Part shown: positions 8,803 through 16,442 of the stretch, piece by piece
Layout: each line of letters begins with the position of its first letter
Position numbering within the stretch: the first letter of the stretch is position 1
NCBI RefSeq assembly: GCF_014648595.1
Contig: NZ_BMRK01000018.1
Coordinates: 1-64,000 of the forward strand
Source of the DNA: Nocardioides luteus
GTDB lineage: Bacteria > Actinomycetota > Actinomycetes > Propionibacteriales > Nocardioidaceae
DNA: 64,000 bases
Direction: 5' to 3'
Translations under genes and position numbers: made by a program
Notes under the pieces: model-generated
The model's input: the letters and a program-made list of their open reading frames with translations, nothing else
Database searches by the model: none
What the model was told of the DNA's origin: nothing

Positions 8803-9558
8803 ATGGGGTTCGACGTCGCCGCGGAGAAGTATGCCCGTTTCATGGGCCGCTACGCCGAACCGCTCGCGCCCCACTTCGCCGAGTTCGCCCGCGTCCGGAT
8901 GGGGCAGCGGGTGCTCGACGTCGGCTGCGGGCCCGGCACGCTCACCCGTCATCTGGTGACGCTCACCGAGGCCCATCTGGTGGCCGCGATCGACCCCTCG
9001 CCGCCGTTCATGGAGGCGGTCGCCCGGCGGCTGCCACGGGTCGACGTCCACACCGGGGTGGCTGAGGCGCTGCCGTTCAAGGACGGCTGGTTCGACGTCA
9101 CGCTCGCCCAGCTGGTCATCCACTTCATGAGCGACCCGGAGGCCGGGCTCCAGGAGATGATCCGCGTCACCCGCCCCGGCGGGACGGTGGCCGCCTGTGT
9201 CTGGGACGCCGACACCGGCGCCGTCGCACCCTTCTGGGCCTGTGTGCACGAGATCGATCCGGAAGCGCAGGACGAGGCGTTCGTGGCCGGTGCCCGGATG
9301 GGTGACCTCGAGCGGATGTTCAAGAAGGTCGGCCTCCGCAAGGTCGAGCCGAGCGGCCTCGTCGTACGCGTCACCCACCCGGCCTTCGAGGACTGGTGGG
9401 ACCCCTACACCTTCGGCGTCGGGCCGGCCGGCGACTATCTCAGCTCGCTCGACGAGGCCGGCCGGTCGGCCCTCGAGGCGGTCGCCCGGCGCCGGTTCGG
9501 CGACGGACCGTTCACGGTCACCGCGACCGCCTGGGCGGCCCGCGGGACGGTCGCGTAG
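8803..9558 (+). CDS. Class I SAM-dependent methyltransferase
   Basis: 251 residues. Motif I is VLDVGCGPGTLTRHL, followed by the acidic loop AAIDPSPPFMEAV and the motif GVAEALPFKDGWFDVTLAQLVIHFM, typical of methyltransferase type 11 / UbiE-like proteins. The C-terminal third (DWWDPYTFGVGPAGDYL) resembles small-molecule methyltransferases of this group. The substrate is unknown. It stands alone after gnd, with its own promoter region (TAGCCT at about -10). Confidence 0.8.
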   Translation: MGFDVAAEKYARFMGRYAEPLAPHFAEFARVRMGQRVLDVGCGPGTLTRHLVTLTEAHLVAAIDPSPPFMEAVARRLPRVDVHTGVAEALPFKDGWFDVTLAQLVIHFMSDPEAGLQEMIRVTRPGGTVAACVWDADTGAVAPFWACVHEIDPEAQDEAFVAGARMGDLERMFKKVGLRKVEPSGLVVRVTHPAFEDWWDPYTFGVGPAGDYLSSLDEAGRSALEAVARRRFGDGPFTVTATAWAARGTVA

Positions 9559-9647
9559 CCACCGCACCGTTCCACACGTGAACGGCACGTAAACGGGTGT
9601 CTCACCGGTGCGTGGCAATTTGCATCGCCCTCCTATCCTCACTATAA

Positions 9648-9664
9648 GGTTGTAAAAGTCAACC
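9648..9664 (+). promoter_or_regulatory. Probable MarR autoregulatory operator
   Basis: GGTTG (9648-9652) and CAACC (9660-9664) form an inverted repeat with a 7-bp spacer, overlapping a TATAAG -10-like element and ending 13 bp before the MarR gene. Position and TTG...CAA symmetry suit MarR self-repression of the MarR-exporter-YceI operon. Confidence 0.5.
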
Positions 9665-9677
9665 AATCAGAAGGGCG

Positions 9678-10133
9678 ATGATGGAGCAGACGACCTACCG
9701 CGAGCTCATGCATCGACTCAGCGAGGTCGGGGCCGTCAAGAAGAGCCTCGCCCGCACTCTCCCTCCCGACCTACCGGCCGGCGCCGCGGGTGTGCTGAGT
9801 CTGCTCAGCCAGCACGGCGAGATGACGATCAGCGAGCTCACCGACCGCCTCGCCGTGGACATCTCGGTGACCAGCCGGCACGTCTCGTACGTCGCCGAGC
9901 AGGGCTGGATCGAGCGCTCTCCCAACCCGGCGGACGGGCGATCCCGCCTGCTGCGCCTGACCGCCGCCGGGCACGACCTGCTCGCCGGCTTCTCAGACCA
10001 CATCACCGAGCTGCTCGCCGAGCGGCTCAGCGACTGGGACGACGACGAGCTGCAGGAGCTCATCCGGCTCATGGCCAAGCTCCACGACAGCCTCGCCTGC
10101 CCGGCGCACTCACTCACCAACGCACACAGCTGA
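9678..10133 (+). CDS. MarR-family transcriptional regulator
   Basis: 151 residues with a winged helix: GEMTISELTDRLAVDISVTSRHVSYVAEQGWIERSPNPADGRSRLLRLT shows, in pieces, the recognition helix (VDISVTSRHVSYV) and the wing with the conserved DGRSRLL. Two successive ATGs (9678 and 9681) follow AAGGG; either could be used. It is first in an operon with a DHA2 exporter 29 nt downstream and is likely its ligand-sensing repressor, acting on the inverted repeat at 9648-9664. The ligand cannot be told from sequence. Confidence 0.85.
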   Translation: MMEQTTYRELMHRLSEVGAVKKSLARTLPPDLPAGAAGVLSLLSQHGEMTISELTDRLAVDISVTSRHVSYVAEQGWIERSPNPADGRSRLLRLTAAGHDLLAGFSDHITELLAERLSDWDDDELQELIRLMAKLHDSLACPAHSLTNAHS

Positions 10134-10162
10134 CGCACTTGCGAATCAAGGAAAGGACGTCC

Positions 10163-12622
10163 ATGGCAACGACGACTGCCGAACGGACTCCCTCGGGTCC
10201 GGGAGGGTCGCCTGCAGGCACTCCCACGAACATGCACGGCCAGATGTCGCACCGCGAGATCATGGAAGCCCTCTCCGGCCTGCTGCTGGGCATGTTCGTA
10301 GCGATGATCTCGTCGACGATCGTGTCCAACGCTCTTCCCGAGATCATCGCCGACATCGGCGGCGGCCAGTCCGCCTACACCTGGGTGGTCACTGCTTCGC
10401 TGCTGACCATGACGGCCACCACGCCGCTGTGGGGCAAGATGTCCGACCTGTTCAGCAAGAAGCTGCTCATGCAGCTCGCGCTGATCCTCTTCGTGGCTGC
10501 CTCGGCCGTCGCCGGTCTGGCGCAGAACCCGGGGCAGCTCATCGCCGCCCGCGCGGTCCAGGGCATCGGCATGGGCGGCCTGACCGCGCTGGCCCAGGTC
10601 ATCATGGCCGCGATGATCTCCCCGCGTGAGCGTGGCCGCTACTCGGGCTACCTCGGTGCCGTCTTCGCGGTCGCCACGGTGGGTGGTCCGCTGCTCGGCG
10701 GCGTCATCACCGACGCCGAGGCGCTCGGCTGGCGCTGGTGCTTCTACGTCGGCATCCCGTTCGCCGTGATCGCCTTCATCGTGCTGCAGAAGACCCTGCA
10801 CCTCCCCGTCGTCCGACGTGAGAACGTCAAGGTCGACTGGGCCGGCGCGTTCTTCATGGCCGCCGGCGTCTGCCTGCTGCTCGTCTGGGTCACCTTCGCC
10901 GGGGACAAGTACGACTGGGCCTCCTGGGAGACCGCGGCCATGGTCGGCGGCTCCGTGCTGCTCCTGCTGATCTTCGTGCTCGTCGAGTCGAAGGCCGCCG
11001 AGCCGATCATCCCGTTGCGACTCTTCGCCAACCGCACGATCACGCTTTCCTCGCTCGCCTCGCTCTTCGTCGGTGTGGCGATGTTCGCCGGCACCATCTT
11101 CTTCAGCCAGTACTTCCAGCTGGCTCGCGACAAGTCGCCGACGATGGCCGGTGTCATGACGATCCCGATGATCTCCGGACTGTTCCTCTCCTCGACCATC
11201 TCCGGCCTGATCATCACCCGCACCGGGAAGTGGAAGGCCTGGCTGGTCACCGGCGCGATCCTCATCGTCGCGGGGCTCGGCCTGCTCGGCACGATCCGCT
11301 ACGACACCGAGTACTGGCACGTCGCCGTCTTCATGGCGATCCTCGGTCTCGGTGTCGGCATGACGATGCAGAACCTGGTCCTCTCCACGCAGAACCAGGT
11401 CGCCCCCGCCGACCTCGGCGCGGCCAGCTCCATGGTGACGTTCTTCCGCAGCCTCGGCGGCGCGATGGGCGTCTCCGCGCTCGGCGCGCTGATGGCCCAC
11501 CGGGTCACCGACTACGTCGAGGACGGCCTGGCCGACCTCGGCCCGAAGTACGCCTCGCTCGCGCAGGGCACCTCCGGTGAGATCCCGGACATGGACAAGG
11601 TCCCCGAGCCGCTGCGGAGCGTGCTCGAGAGTGCGTACGGGCACGGCATCGCCGACATCTTCCTGGTCGCCGCCGGGGTGGCGGTCATCGCGCTGCTGTT
11701 CGTGCTGTTCATCAAGGAGGTGCCGCTGAAGACCAAGGGCGGTCTCGCCCAGGCGGCCGAGGAGGCCAACCAGGTCGACGGCCCCGGGGCTGTCGCCGAG
11801 GCCGTCGCCGGCGTGGCCGAGCAGCACCCTGCCGCCGTCGCCGCCCCTGCCCCGGCCTCCAACGGGATCCCACTGCATGGTCTCGTTCGCGGCTCGGGCG
11901 AGGTCCCGATCCCGCACGCCGCCGTCACCCTGATCTCGCTGTCCGGGCGTCAGCTCGGCCGCTCGGTCGCCCACGCCGACGGCTCCTACTCGGTCGACGC
12001 GCCCGGTGCGGGCACCTACGTCCTGATCGCCTCGGCCGACGGCTTCCAGCCGCAGGCCTCCACCGTGGTCGTGGGCAGCGACCCGGTGGCGTACGACGTC
12101 CTGCTCAGCGGCACCACGGGCCTGAAGGGCATCGTGCGCAGCGGTGAGAGCGGCGAGCCCGTCAAGGACGCGATGGTGATCGTGACCGACGTACGCGGCG
12201 ACCTGCTCTCGACCGGCACCACCGTCGCCGACGGCACCTTCTTCATCGACGAGCTGGTCCCGGGTCCGGCCACGGTCGCGGTCAACGCCGCCGGCTTCCG
12301 GCCGCACGCGGTGCCGATCGAGATCGGTGCCACCGGGGTCACCCGGATCGAGGTCGACCTGGTCACCGGCGCTCGCCTGACCGGCGTCGTCAAGGCCGCC
12401 TTCGGCCCGCTCGCCGACGCTCGCGTCACCCTGGTCGACGCCGCCGGAAACGTGGCCGGCACCGCGACCACGGGCGCCGACGGTGCGTACGCCTTCGCCG
12501 ATCTCGACGGCGGTGAGTACACGGTCCTGGCGACCAGCTACCCGCCCGCGGCCAGCGCCGTGACCCTCAGCGGGCATGGTGTCGACGGCCACGAGATCGT
12601 CCTCTCCCACCCCGAGGACTGA
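10163..12622 (+). CDS. DHA2-family MFS exporter with C-terminal carboxypeptidase-regulatory-like repeats
   Basis: 819 residues. Residues ~35-545 form a 14-helix EmrB/QacA-type drug:proton antiporter (GLLLGMFVAMISSTIVSNALP, split: SSTIVSNALPEI is the DHA2 helix-1 motif; GGPLLGGVI is motif C). A linker rich in Ala and Pro (about 560-595) leads to three beta-sandwich repeats, each with GxV...A.V.L or T..DG.Y/F..D..PG.Y.V...A-type signatures, for example HADGSYSVDAPGAGTYVLIA and GADGAYAFADLDGGEYTVLA. Typical DHA2 proteins end near residue 500, so the ~240-residue tail is an addition. The ATG at 10163 has GAAAGGA upstream. Operon with MarR before and YceI after. The C-terminus of a 14-helix MFS should be cytoplasmic, which makes an Ig-like domain there odd. 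Confidence 0.85.
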   Translation: MATTTAERTPSGPGGSPAGTPTNMHGQMSHREIMEALSGLLLGMFVAMISSTIVSNALPEIIADIGGGQSAYTWVVTASLLTMTATTPLWGKMSDLFSKKLLMQLALILFVAASAVAGLAQNPGQLIAARAVQGIGMGGLTALAQVIMAAMISPRERGRYSGYLGAVFAVATVGGPLLGGVITDAEALGWRWCFYVGIPFAVIAFIVLQKTLHLPVVRRENVKVDWAGAFFMAAGVCLLLVWVTFAGDKYDWASWETAAMVGGSVLLLLIFVLVESKAAEPIIPLRLFANRTITLSSLASLFVGVAMFAGTIFFSQYFQLARDKSPTMAGVMTIPMISGLFLSSTISGLIITRTGKWKAWLVTGAILIVAGLGLLGTIRYDTEYWHVAVFMAILGLGVGMTMQNLVLSTQNQVAPADLGAASSMVTFFRSLGGAMGVSALGALMAHRVTDYVEDGLADLGPKYASLAQGTSGEIPDMDKVPEPLRSVLESAYGHGIADIFLVAAGVAVIALLFVLFIKEVPLKTKGGLAQAAEEANQVDGPGAVAEAVAGVAEQHPAAVAAPAPASNGIPLHGLVRGSGEVPIPHAAVTLISLSGRQLGRSVAHADGSYSVDAPGAGTYVLIASADGFQPQASTVVVGSDPVAYDVLLSGTTGLKGIVRSGESGEPVKDAMVIVTDVRGDLLSTGTTVADGTFFIDELVPGPATVAVNAAGFRPHAVPIEIGATGVTRIEVDLVTGARLTGVVKAAFGPLADARVTLVDAAGNVAGTATTGADGAYAFADLDGGEYTVLATSYPPAASAVTLSGHGVDGHEIVLSHPED

Positions 12623-12626
12623 TCGC

Positions 12627-13445
12627 ATGCCACTGACCGCACAGATCCGCACCCGTGACGGCTGGGCCGTCGCGCACGCGGTCGTCACCCTCACCGACAC
12701 GGGAGGCGGTCAGGTGCTGCGCGCCGAGGCCGACGAGGACGGTGTCGTCACCGACGACACCGTCCTCGCCCCCGGGCCGTACGTCGCGATCGTCACCGCG
12801 ATCGGGTGGTCCCCCGCCGCGGCGACCGCCATCGTCACCGCCTCCGGCAACGCCGCGCTCGGCACCGTCACGCTGACCCGGCAGGGCGACACCTCGCTCC
12901 CTGCTCCGGGGCCGTGGACGATCGACCCCGCCCACTCCACCGTCGGCGCGGTCGCGCAGCACCTGGGCATCTCCAGCGTGCGTGGCCGGTTCACCGACTT
13001 CGACGGGGTCGTCGAGATCGCTCCCGACCACCTGGAGAAGTCGCGTGTCGAGGCGTTCATCCGGGCCGCCTCGATCGACACCGGCAACCGGATGCGCGAC
13101 GACCACCTCCGCACCGGGGACTTCCTCGACGTCGAGGCGTTCCCGGAGATCGTCTACCGCTCCACCGGCCTCACGCCCGCCGGGCCGGACCGCTGGACCG
13201 TGCACGGCGAGCTCTCGATGCACGGCCAGACCCGCTCGGTCGATCTCGACGTCGCCTACCTCGGCACCGGCCCCGACGCCTGGGGCGGCACCCGCGCCGC
13301 CTTCCGCGCGACCGCGCAGCTGCGTCGCGACGACTTCGCGATGAACTACAACCAGGCCGTCGCCGCCGGCATCGCCGCCATCGGCACGACACTCAAGGTC
13401 GAGCTCGACATCCAGGCCGTCCAGGGCGACACCCTCCCAGCCTGA
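12627..13445 (+). CDS. YceI-family protein with N-terminal carboxypeptidase-regulatory-like domain
   Basis: 272 residues, starting 4 nt after the exporter stop. Residues 1-~85 are one more beta-sandwich repeat like those in the exporter tail (MPLTAQIRTRDGWAVAHAVV, then DEDGVVTDDTVLAPGPYVAI). Residues ~92-272 are a YceI lipocalin-like fold: WTIDPAHSTVGAVAQHLG, SSVRGRFTDFDG, DDHLRTGDFLDVEAFPEI and LSMHGQTRSVDLDV are characteristic blocks. YceI proteins bind isoprenoid-type lipids. No signal peptide is visible, so this one is probably cytoplasmic. Shared domains and tight spacing suggest it works with the exporter on a lipophilic compound; that is inference. Confidence 0.85.
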   Translation: MPLTAQIRTRDGWAVAHAVVTLTDTGGGQVLRAEADEDGVVTDDTVLAPGPYVAIVTAIGWSPAAATAIVTASGNAALGTVTLTRQGDTSLPAPGPWTIDPAHSTVGAVAQHLGISSVRGRFTDFDGVVEIAPDHLEKSRVEAFIRAASIDTGNRMRDDHLRTGDFLDVEAFPEIVYRSTGLTPAGPDRWTVHGELSMHGQTRSVDLDVAYLGTGPDAWGGTRAAFRATAQLRRDDFAMNYNQAVAAGIAAIGTTLKVELDIQAVQGDTLPA

Positions 13446-13451
13446 CGTTCG

Positions 13452-13547
13452 CCGACTCGGCGCATCTGCCCCAACGTAGAGCTCCGAGTCGGCGCAACTG
13501 CCCCAACGTAGGCCGCCGAGTCGGCGCATCTGCCCCGGATCTCCGTC
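13452..13547 (+). repeat. Three tandem 32-bp repeats
   Basis: Copies begin at 13452, 13484 and 13516. The shared start is CCGASTCGGCGCAWCTGCCC (S = C/G, W = A/T). Copies 1 and 2 then share CAACGTAG; copy 3 diverges after CTGCCC. They lie directly after the YceI stop. No spacer structure is present, so this is not a CRISPR array. Confidence 0.75.
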
Positions 13548-13604
13548 GAGCTCGGGTAGCGGCCTCGACCACCGGTGGATACGGGTCGAGGCGTCGCCCC
13601 GGAT

Positions 13605-13678
13605 GGTCGAGGCGTCACGTACGTCGGCCGAGTTGGCACCGTGGTGCCAACTCGGCCGACGTACGTGACGTCTCGACC
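13605..13678. repeat. 74-nt near-perfect palindrome
   Basis: The inner arms 13613-13640 and 13643-13670 are 28-bp perfect reverse complements around GT. After one mismatch (13612/13671) pairing resumes for seven more pairs (13605-13611 with 13672-13678). The stem can therefore contain 35 base pairs with one mismatch and a 2-nt centre. It could terminate the MarR-exporter-YceI operon, but it is far longer than a normal terminator and resembles a repetitive extragenic palindrome. Confidence 0.85.
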
Positions 13679-13764
13679 TGCGTACGTGACGCTTCGGCCG
13701 ACGTCCCTGACTTCTCGACGGGACGATCATTTCGGGGCGACTGAGACTCTGCGAGTATGAGTGC

Positions 13765-14664
13765 ATGGAGCTGCGCCATCTTCGCTACTTCGTGGCGGTC
13801 GCCGAGGAACGGCACTTCGGGCGGGCGGCGGCGCGGCTGCACATGGCGCAGCCGCCGCTGTCACAGCAGATCCGACAGCTCGAGGCCGAGCTGGGGCTGA
13901 CGCTGCTGACGCGTACGACGCGGCGGGTGGACCTGACCCCCGCCGGGGCTGCGTACCTCGACCGGGCGCGAGAGATCCTGGGTGCGGTCGACGACGCCGC
14001 GCACGAGGCGGCGAGCATCGCCTCGGGACGGCGGGGGCGGCTGCTGATCGGGTGTGTCGGGTCGGCTACGTACTCGCTGCTCCCCGACCTGGCGCGTACG
14101 TTGCGGGCCGAGCTGCCCGAGGTCGAGTTCGGCTTCCGCGGCGAGATGCTCTCGCCCGACCAGGCGACCGCGCTCCTCGACGGCAGCCTCGACCTGGGCC
14201 TGATGAGGCCGTTGGCCGACACCGCCGGGCTCTCCGTCACGACGCTGCGACAGGAGAAGCTGCTGGTGGCGCTGCCGCGGGACCACCGGTTCGCGCGCCG
14301 CCGGCGGATCCGCGTCGCCGACCTCGACGGCGAGCCGCTCGTCATCCACGCCGGCAGCGGCCGCTCGGCGATGAACACGATGATCCAGGAGCTCTTCGAC
14401 TCCGCAGGCCTGCGTGCCGACATCGCCCACGAGGTCGCCGAGACCTCCACCCTGGTCACCTTCGTGGCGGCCGGTCTCGGGGTCGCCATCACTCCGGAGC
14501 CGAGCGCTGCGCTGGCCGTCCCTGGAGTCGTCTACCTCCCGCTGACCGGCACTCCCGGGATCGAGCTCGTCGCGGCCACCCGTGCGGGCGACGAGAGCCC
14601 GCTGATCACCCGCGCCCTGGCGGTGCTGGCCGACCTCGGTGCCGATCAGCCGCCTCGGCACTGA
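13765..14664 (+). CDS. LysR-family transcriptional regulator
   Basis: 299 residues. The N-terminal HTH is MELRHLRYFVAVAEERHFGR followed by AAARLHMAQPPLSQQIRQLE, then a linker helix and a type-2 periplasmic-binding-like effector domain from about residue 90. The HTH is very close to that of the cat-operon LysR regulator at 29481 (both begin MELRHLRYF), placing both in the BenM/CatR-like branch. It is convergent with the AraC regulator, and its target is not obvious; the phenol-hydroxylase genes or distant aromatic genes are candidates. Confidence 0.88.
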   Translation: MELRHLRYFVAVAEERHFGRAAARLHMAQPPLSQQIRQLEAELGLTLLTRTTRRVDLTPAGAAYLDRAREILGAVDDAAHEAASIASGRRGRLLIGCVGSATYSLLPDLARTLRAELPEVEFGFRGEMLSPDQATALLDGSLDLGLMRPLADTAGLSVTTLRQEKLLVALPRDHRFARRRRIRVADLDGEPLVIHAGSGRSAMNTMIQELFDSAGLRADIAHEVAETSTLVTFVAAGLGVAITPEPSAALAVPGVVYLPLTGTPGIELVAATRAGDESPLITRALAVLADLGADQPPRH

Positions 14665-14688
14665 CCCGCTCCCCGGAGCGTCAACGGA

Positions 14689-15633
14689 TCAGCGGCAGCG
14701 CAGCGTCTGGGACGGGGTCACGCCGTAGGCCTGCCGGTAGGCGGCGGCGAAGCGCCCGAGGTGGGTGAACCCCCAGCGGTGGGCGACCTCGGCGACCGTG
14801 TCGCCGTTGCTGGCGATGAGGTCGGCGTGGACGCGCTCGAGCCGGATCTCCTGCAGCTTCTGGGTGGGCGTACATCCGAGGTAGCGCTGGAAGCCCTGCT
14901 GGAGCCGGCGGATGCCGACGGCAGCCTCGCGGGCCAGGTCGGAGACGGTCCACTCCCTGGCCGGGTCGGACTCCATCGCCTCCACGACACGGGAGACGAT
15001 GCGGGGCTGGACGGATCCCACCGCGGGCTCCTCGGGGAAGCAGGCCGCGACGAAGGCCGCGGACAGCGTGCCGGCCAGCCGGCGGCGTACCCGCTCGTCC
15101 CCGACCAGCGCCGGGTTGCGCATGGCCTCGGTGCCGAGCGAGGCCAGCAGGCCGATCCAGGCGCGGGCGCCGTCGGCACGCAGGTCCAGCTGGGCGGGCA
15201 TGCGGTCGGTGTGGAGGCCGACCAGGGCGGCGACCTCATCGACCAGGTAGTCGCGGTCGACCCGCATCCCGACGATCGAGCAGTCGGCCGACCACCGGGT
15301 CATCCGGGTCGGCCGGTCGGGAGGGCAGACCGTCGCCTGACCGTCGAGCGACAGCACGTGGGCCCCACCTACGTTGGCCTCGAGCACACCGCTACGTGGG
15401 ACGTTGACCGCCCAGGCCCCCGGGTGGTCGGACTCCACCGACACCTCCGCGCCCCAGCCGATCCGAGTCAGCCGGACCGGGCCGAGATCGACCGCACGCA
15501 GCTCCGCCGGACGGTCGGGTCGGCCACGCATGGTCAGAGCATGCGGGAAATAGGCCTGGGAGACCTCGTCCGAGAACGTCTCCATCTCGCCGGATGACCC
15601 GGACGACGCGGCGAGGATGCCCGGACCGTTCAT
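14689..15633 (-). CDS. AraC-family regulator, probable activator of the phenol-hydroxylase-type genes
   Basis: 314 residues. The N-terminal ~200 residues fit the AraC-binding-like domain of XylS/NphR/PheR-type regulators. The C-terminal pair of HTHs is visible as WTVSDLAREAAVGIRRLQQG (first) and DTVAEVAHRWGFTHLGRFAA followed by YRQAYGVTPSQTL (second, with the AraC signature). The start at 15633 has AAGGGGGTG upstream. It is divergent from the flavin reductase and oxygenase genes. This arrangement matches rhodococcal phenol and 4-nitrophenol two-component hydroxylase clusters, where an AraC-type protein activates the oxygenase genes. Confidence 0.85.
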   Translation of the reverse strand: MNGPGILAASSGSSGEMETFSDEVSQAYFPHALTMRGRPDRPAELRAVDLGPVRLTRIGWGAEVSVESDHPGAWAVNVPRSGVLEANVGGAHVLSLDGQATVCPPDRPTRMTRWSADCSIVGMRVDRDYLVDEVAALVGLHTDRMPAQLDLRADGARAWIGLLASLGTEAMRNPALVGDERVRRRLAGTLSAAFVAACFPEEPAVGSVQPRIVSRVVEAMESDPAREWTVSDLAREAAVGIRRLQQGFQRYLGCTPTQKLQEIRLERVHADLIASNGDTVAEVAHRWGFTHLGRFAAAYRQAYGVTPSQTLRCR

Positions 15634-15712
15634 CTGCCACCCCCTTTGTGACGTCCTTCACGTTAACAGCGCATCAGGCTACCGCCGAGAGCGTCCGAAA
15701 AACTGGTGCGCA

Positions 15713-15768
15713 ATCCGGACAGCGCCTTCGCCGAGCGGATCGCAGACGACAGGATCCGGACCTAGCGT
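15713..15768 (+). promoter_or_regulatory. Promoter region of the two-component hydroxylase operon
   Basis: TAGCGT at 15763-15768 fits a TANNNT -10 element. An 8-bp direct repeat, ATCCGGAC, occurs at 15713-15720 and 15754-15761, 41 bp apart (about four helical turns), between the divergent AraC and reductase genes. Direct repeats are the usual AraC/XylS site form, but the second copy abuts the -10 element, so its role is uncertain. Confidence 0.4.
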
Positions 15769-15824
15769 CACCCTCCAACGTGACTGCCGCCACACGACGA
15801 GCGGCTGGATCAAGGAGGAGCCTC

Positions 15825-16400
15825 ATGGACCCACGCACTCTGCGGTCGACCTTCGGCCGCTTCGCGACCGGCGTCACCGTGATCACCTGCCGCACACCCG
15901 ACGGCGCTCACCACGGCGCGACGGTGACCGCCTTCACGCCCATCTCGCTCGACCCGCCGCTGGTGCAGGTCGCCCTGACGCGTACGTCGAAGGCGGCCGC
16001 CTATCTCGAGGGGGCCGCCTTCGCGGTCAACGTGCTCGCGGCCGACCAGAGCGACGTCGCCATGCACTTCGCCGGCCGGCCGTGCCGGGACCCGCTCCCC
16101 TGGCGCGAGAGCGCGACGGCGCCGCGTCTCGGCGGGACGGCCGCGACGCTGGTGTGCCGTCCGTGGCGTACCGACGACGGTGGCGACCATCTGCTGTTCC
16201 TCGGCGAGGTCGTCGAGGTGACCGCCACCGACCGCAAGCCGCTGCTGTTCCACGACAGCGCCTTCCACGAGATCGGCAGCCCGTCCTCGGACGTGGTCTG
16301 GCTCGGTTGCCAGGACGACCCCAGCACCGGCTGGTTCGACGCGACGGCGTCGTTCCTCGCGACCGCGGCACCCGCGATCCCCCGATCCACGCACTACTGA
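15825..16400 (+). CDS. Flavin reductase component (HpaC/PheA2-type)
   Basis: 191 residues of the flavin-reductase-like FMN-binding split-barrel family. Key segments: LRSTFGRFATGVTVITCR, HGATVTAFTPISLDPPLVQV (flavin-binding GxTxxxF..S..PP), and FAVNVLAADQSDVAMHFAGR. It supplies reduced FAD to the oxygenase encoded 42 bp downstream, using NAD(P)H. AAGGAGG lies seven bases before the ATG at 15825. Order (AraC, reductase, oxygenase) parallels phenol/4-nitrophenol hydroxylase clusters of Rhodococcus. Confidence 0.88.
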   Translation: MDPRTLRSTFGRFATGVTVITCRTPDGAHHGATVTAFTPISLDPPLVQVALTRTSKAAAYLEGAAFAVNVLAADQSDVAMHFAGRPCRDPLPWRESATAPRLGGTAATLVCRPWRTDDGGDHLLFLGEVVEVTATDRKPLLFHDSAFHEIGSPSSDVVWLGCQDDPSTGWFDATASFLATAAPAIPRSTHY

Positions 16401-16442
16401 CCCAGTCCACACCCAGCTCGACCCCGACAAAGGAGAGACACG

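Larger units (their letters stand above)
13446..13764. other. 319-bp gene-free gap dominated by repeats
   Basis: No plausible gene lies here. It holds three tandem 32-bp repeats (13452-13547), a very long palindrome (13605-13678), and degenerate copies of its end motif (TACGTGACG near 13683 and TCGGCCGACGT near 13694). The last ~30 bp should carry the LysR promoter; I see no clear ribosome binding site before the ATG at 13765. Confidence 0.7.

Noticed and set aside
9695-12700. A 1001-codon open frame antisense to the MarR-exporter region, and many similar long antisense frames (for example 1172-2836 and 39286-41835)
   Set aside because: They mirror well-supported genes on the other strand, encode Arg/Gly/Asp-rich sequence without motifs, and are expected from high GC content.
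13452-13547. Possible CRISPR array (regular 32-bp spacing)
   Set aside because: Repeats are head to tail with no unique spacers, only three units, and no cas genes in the window.
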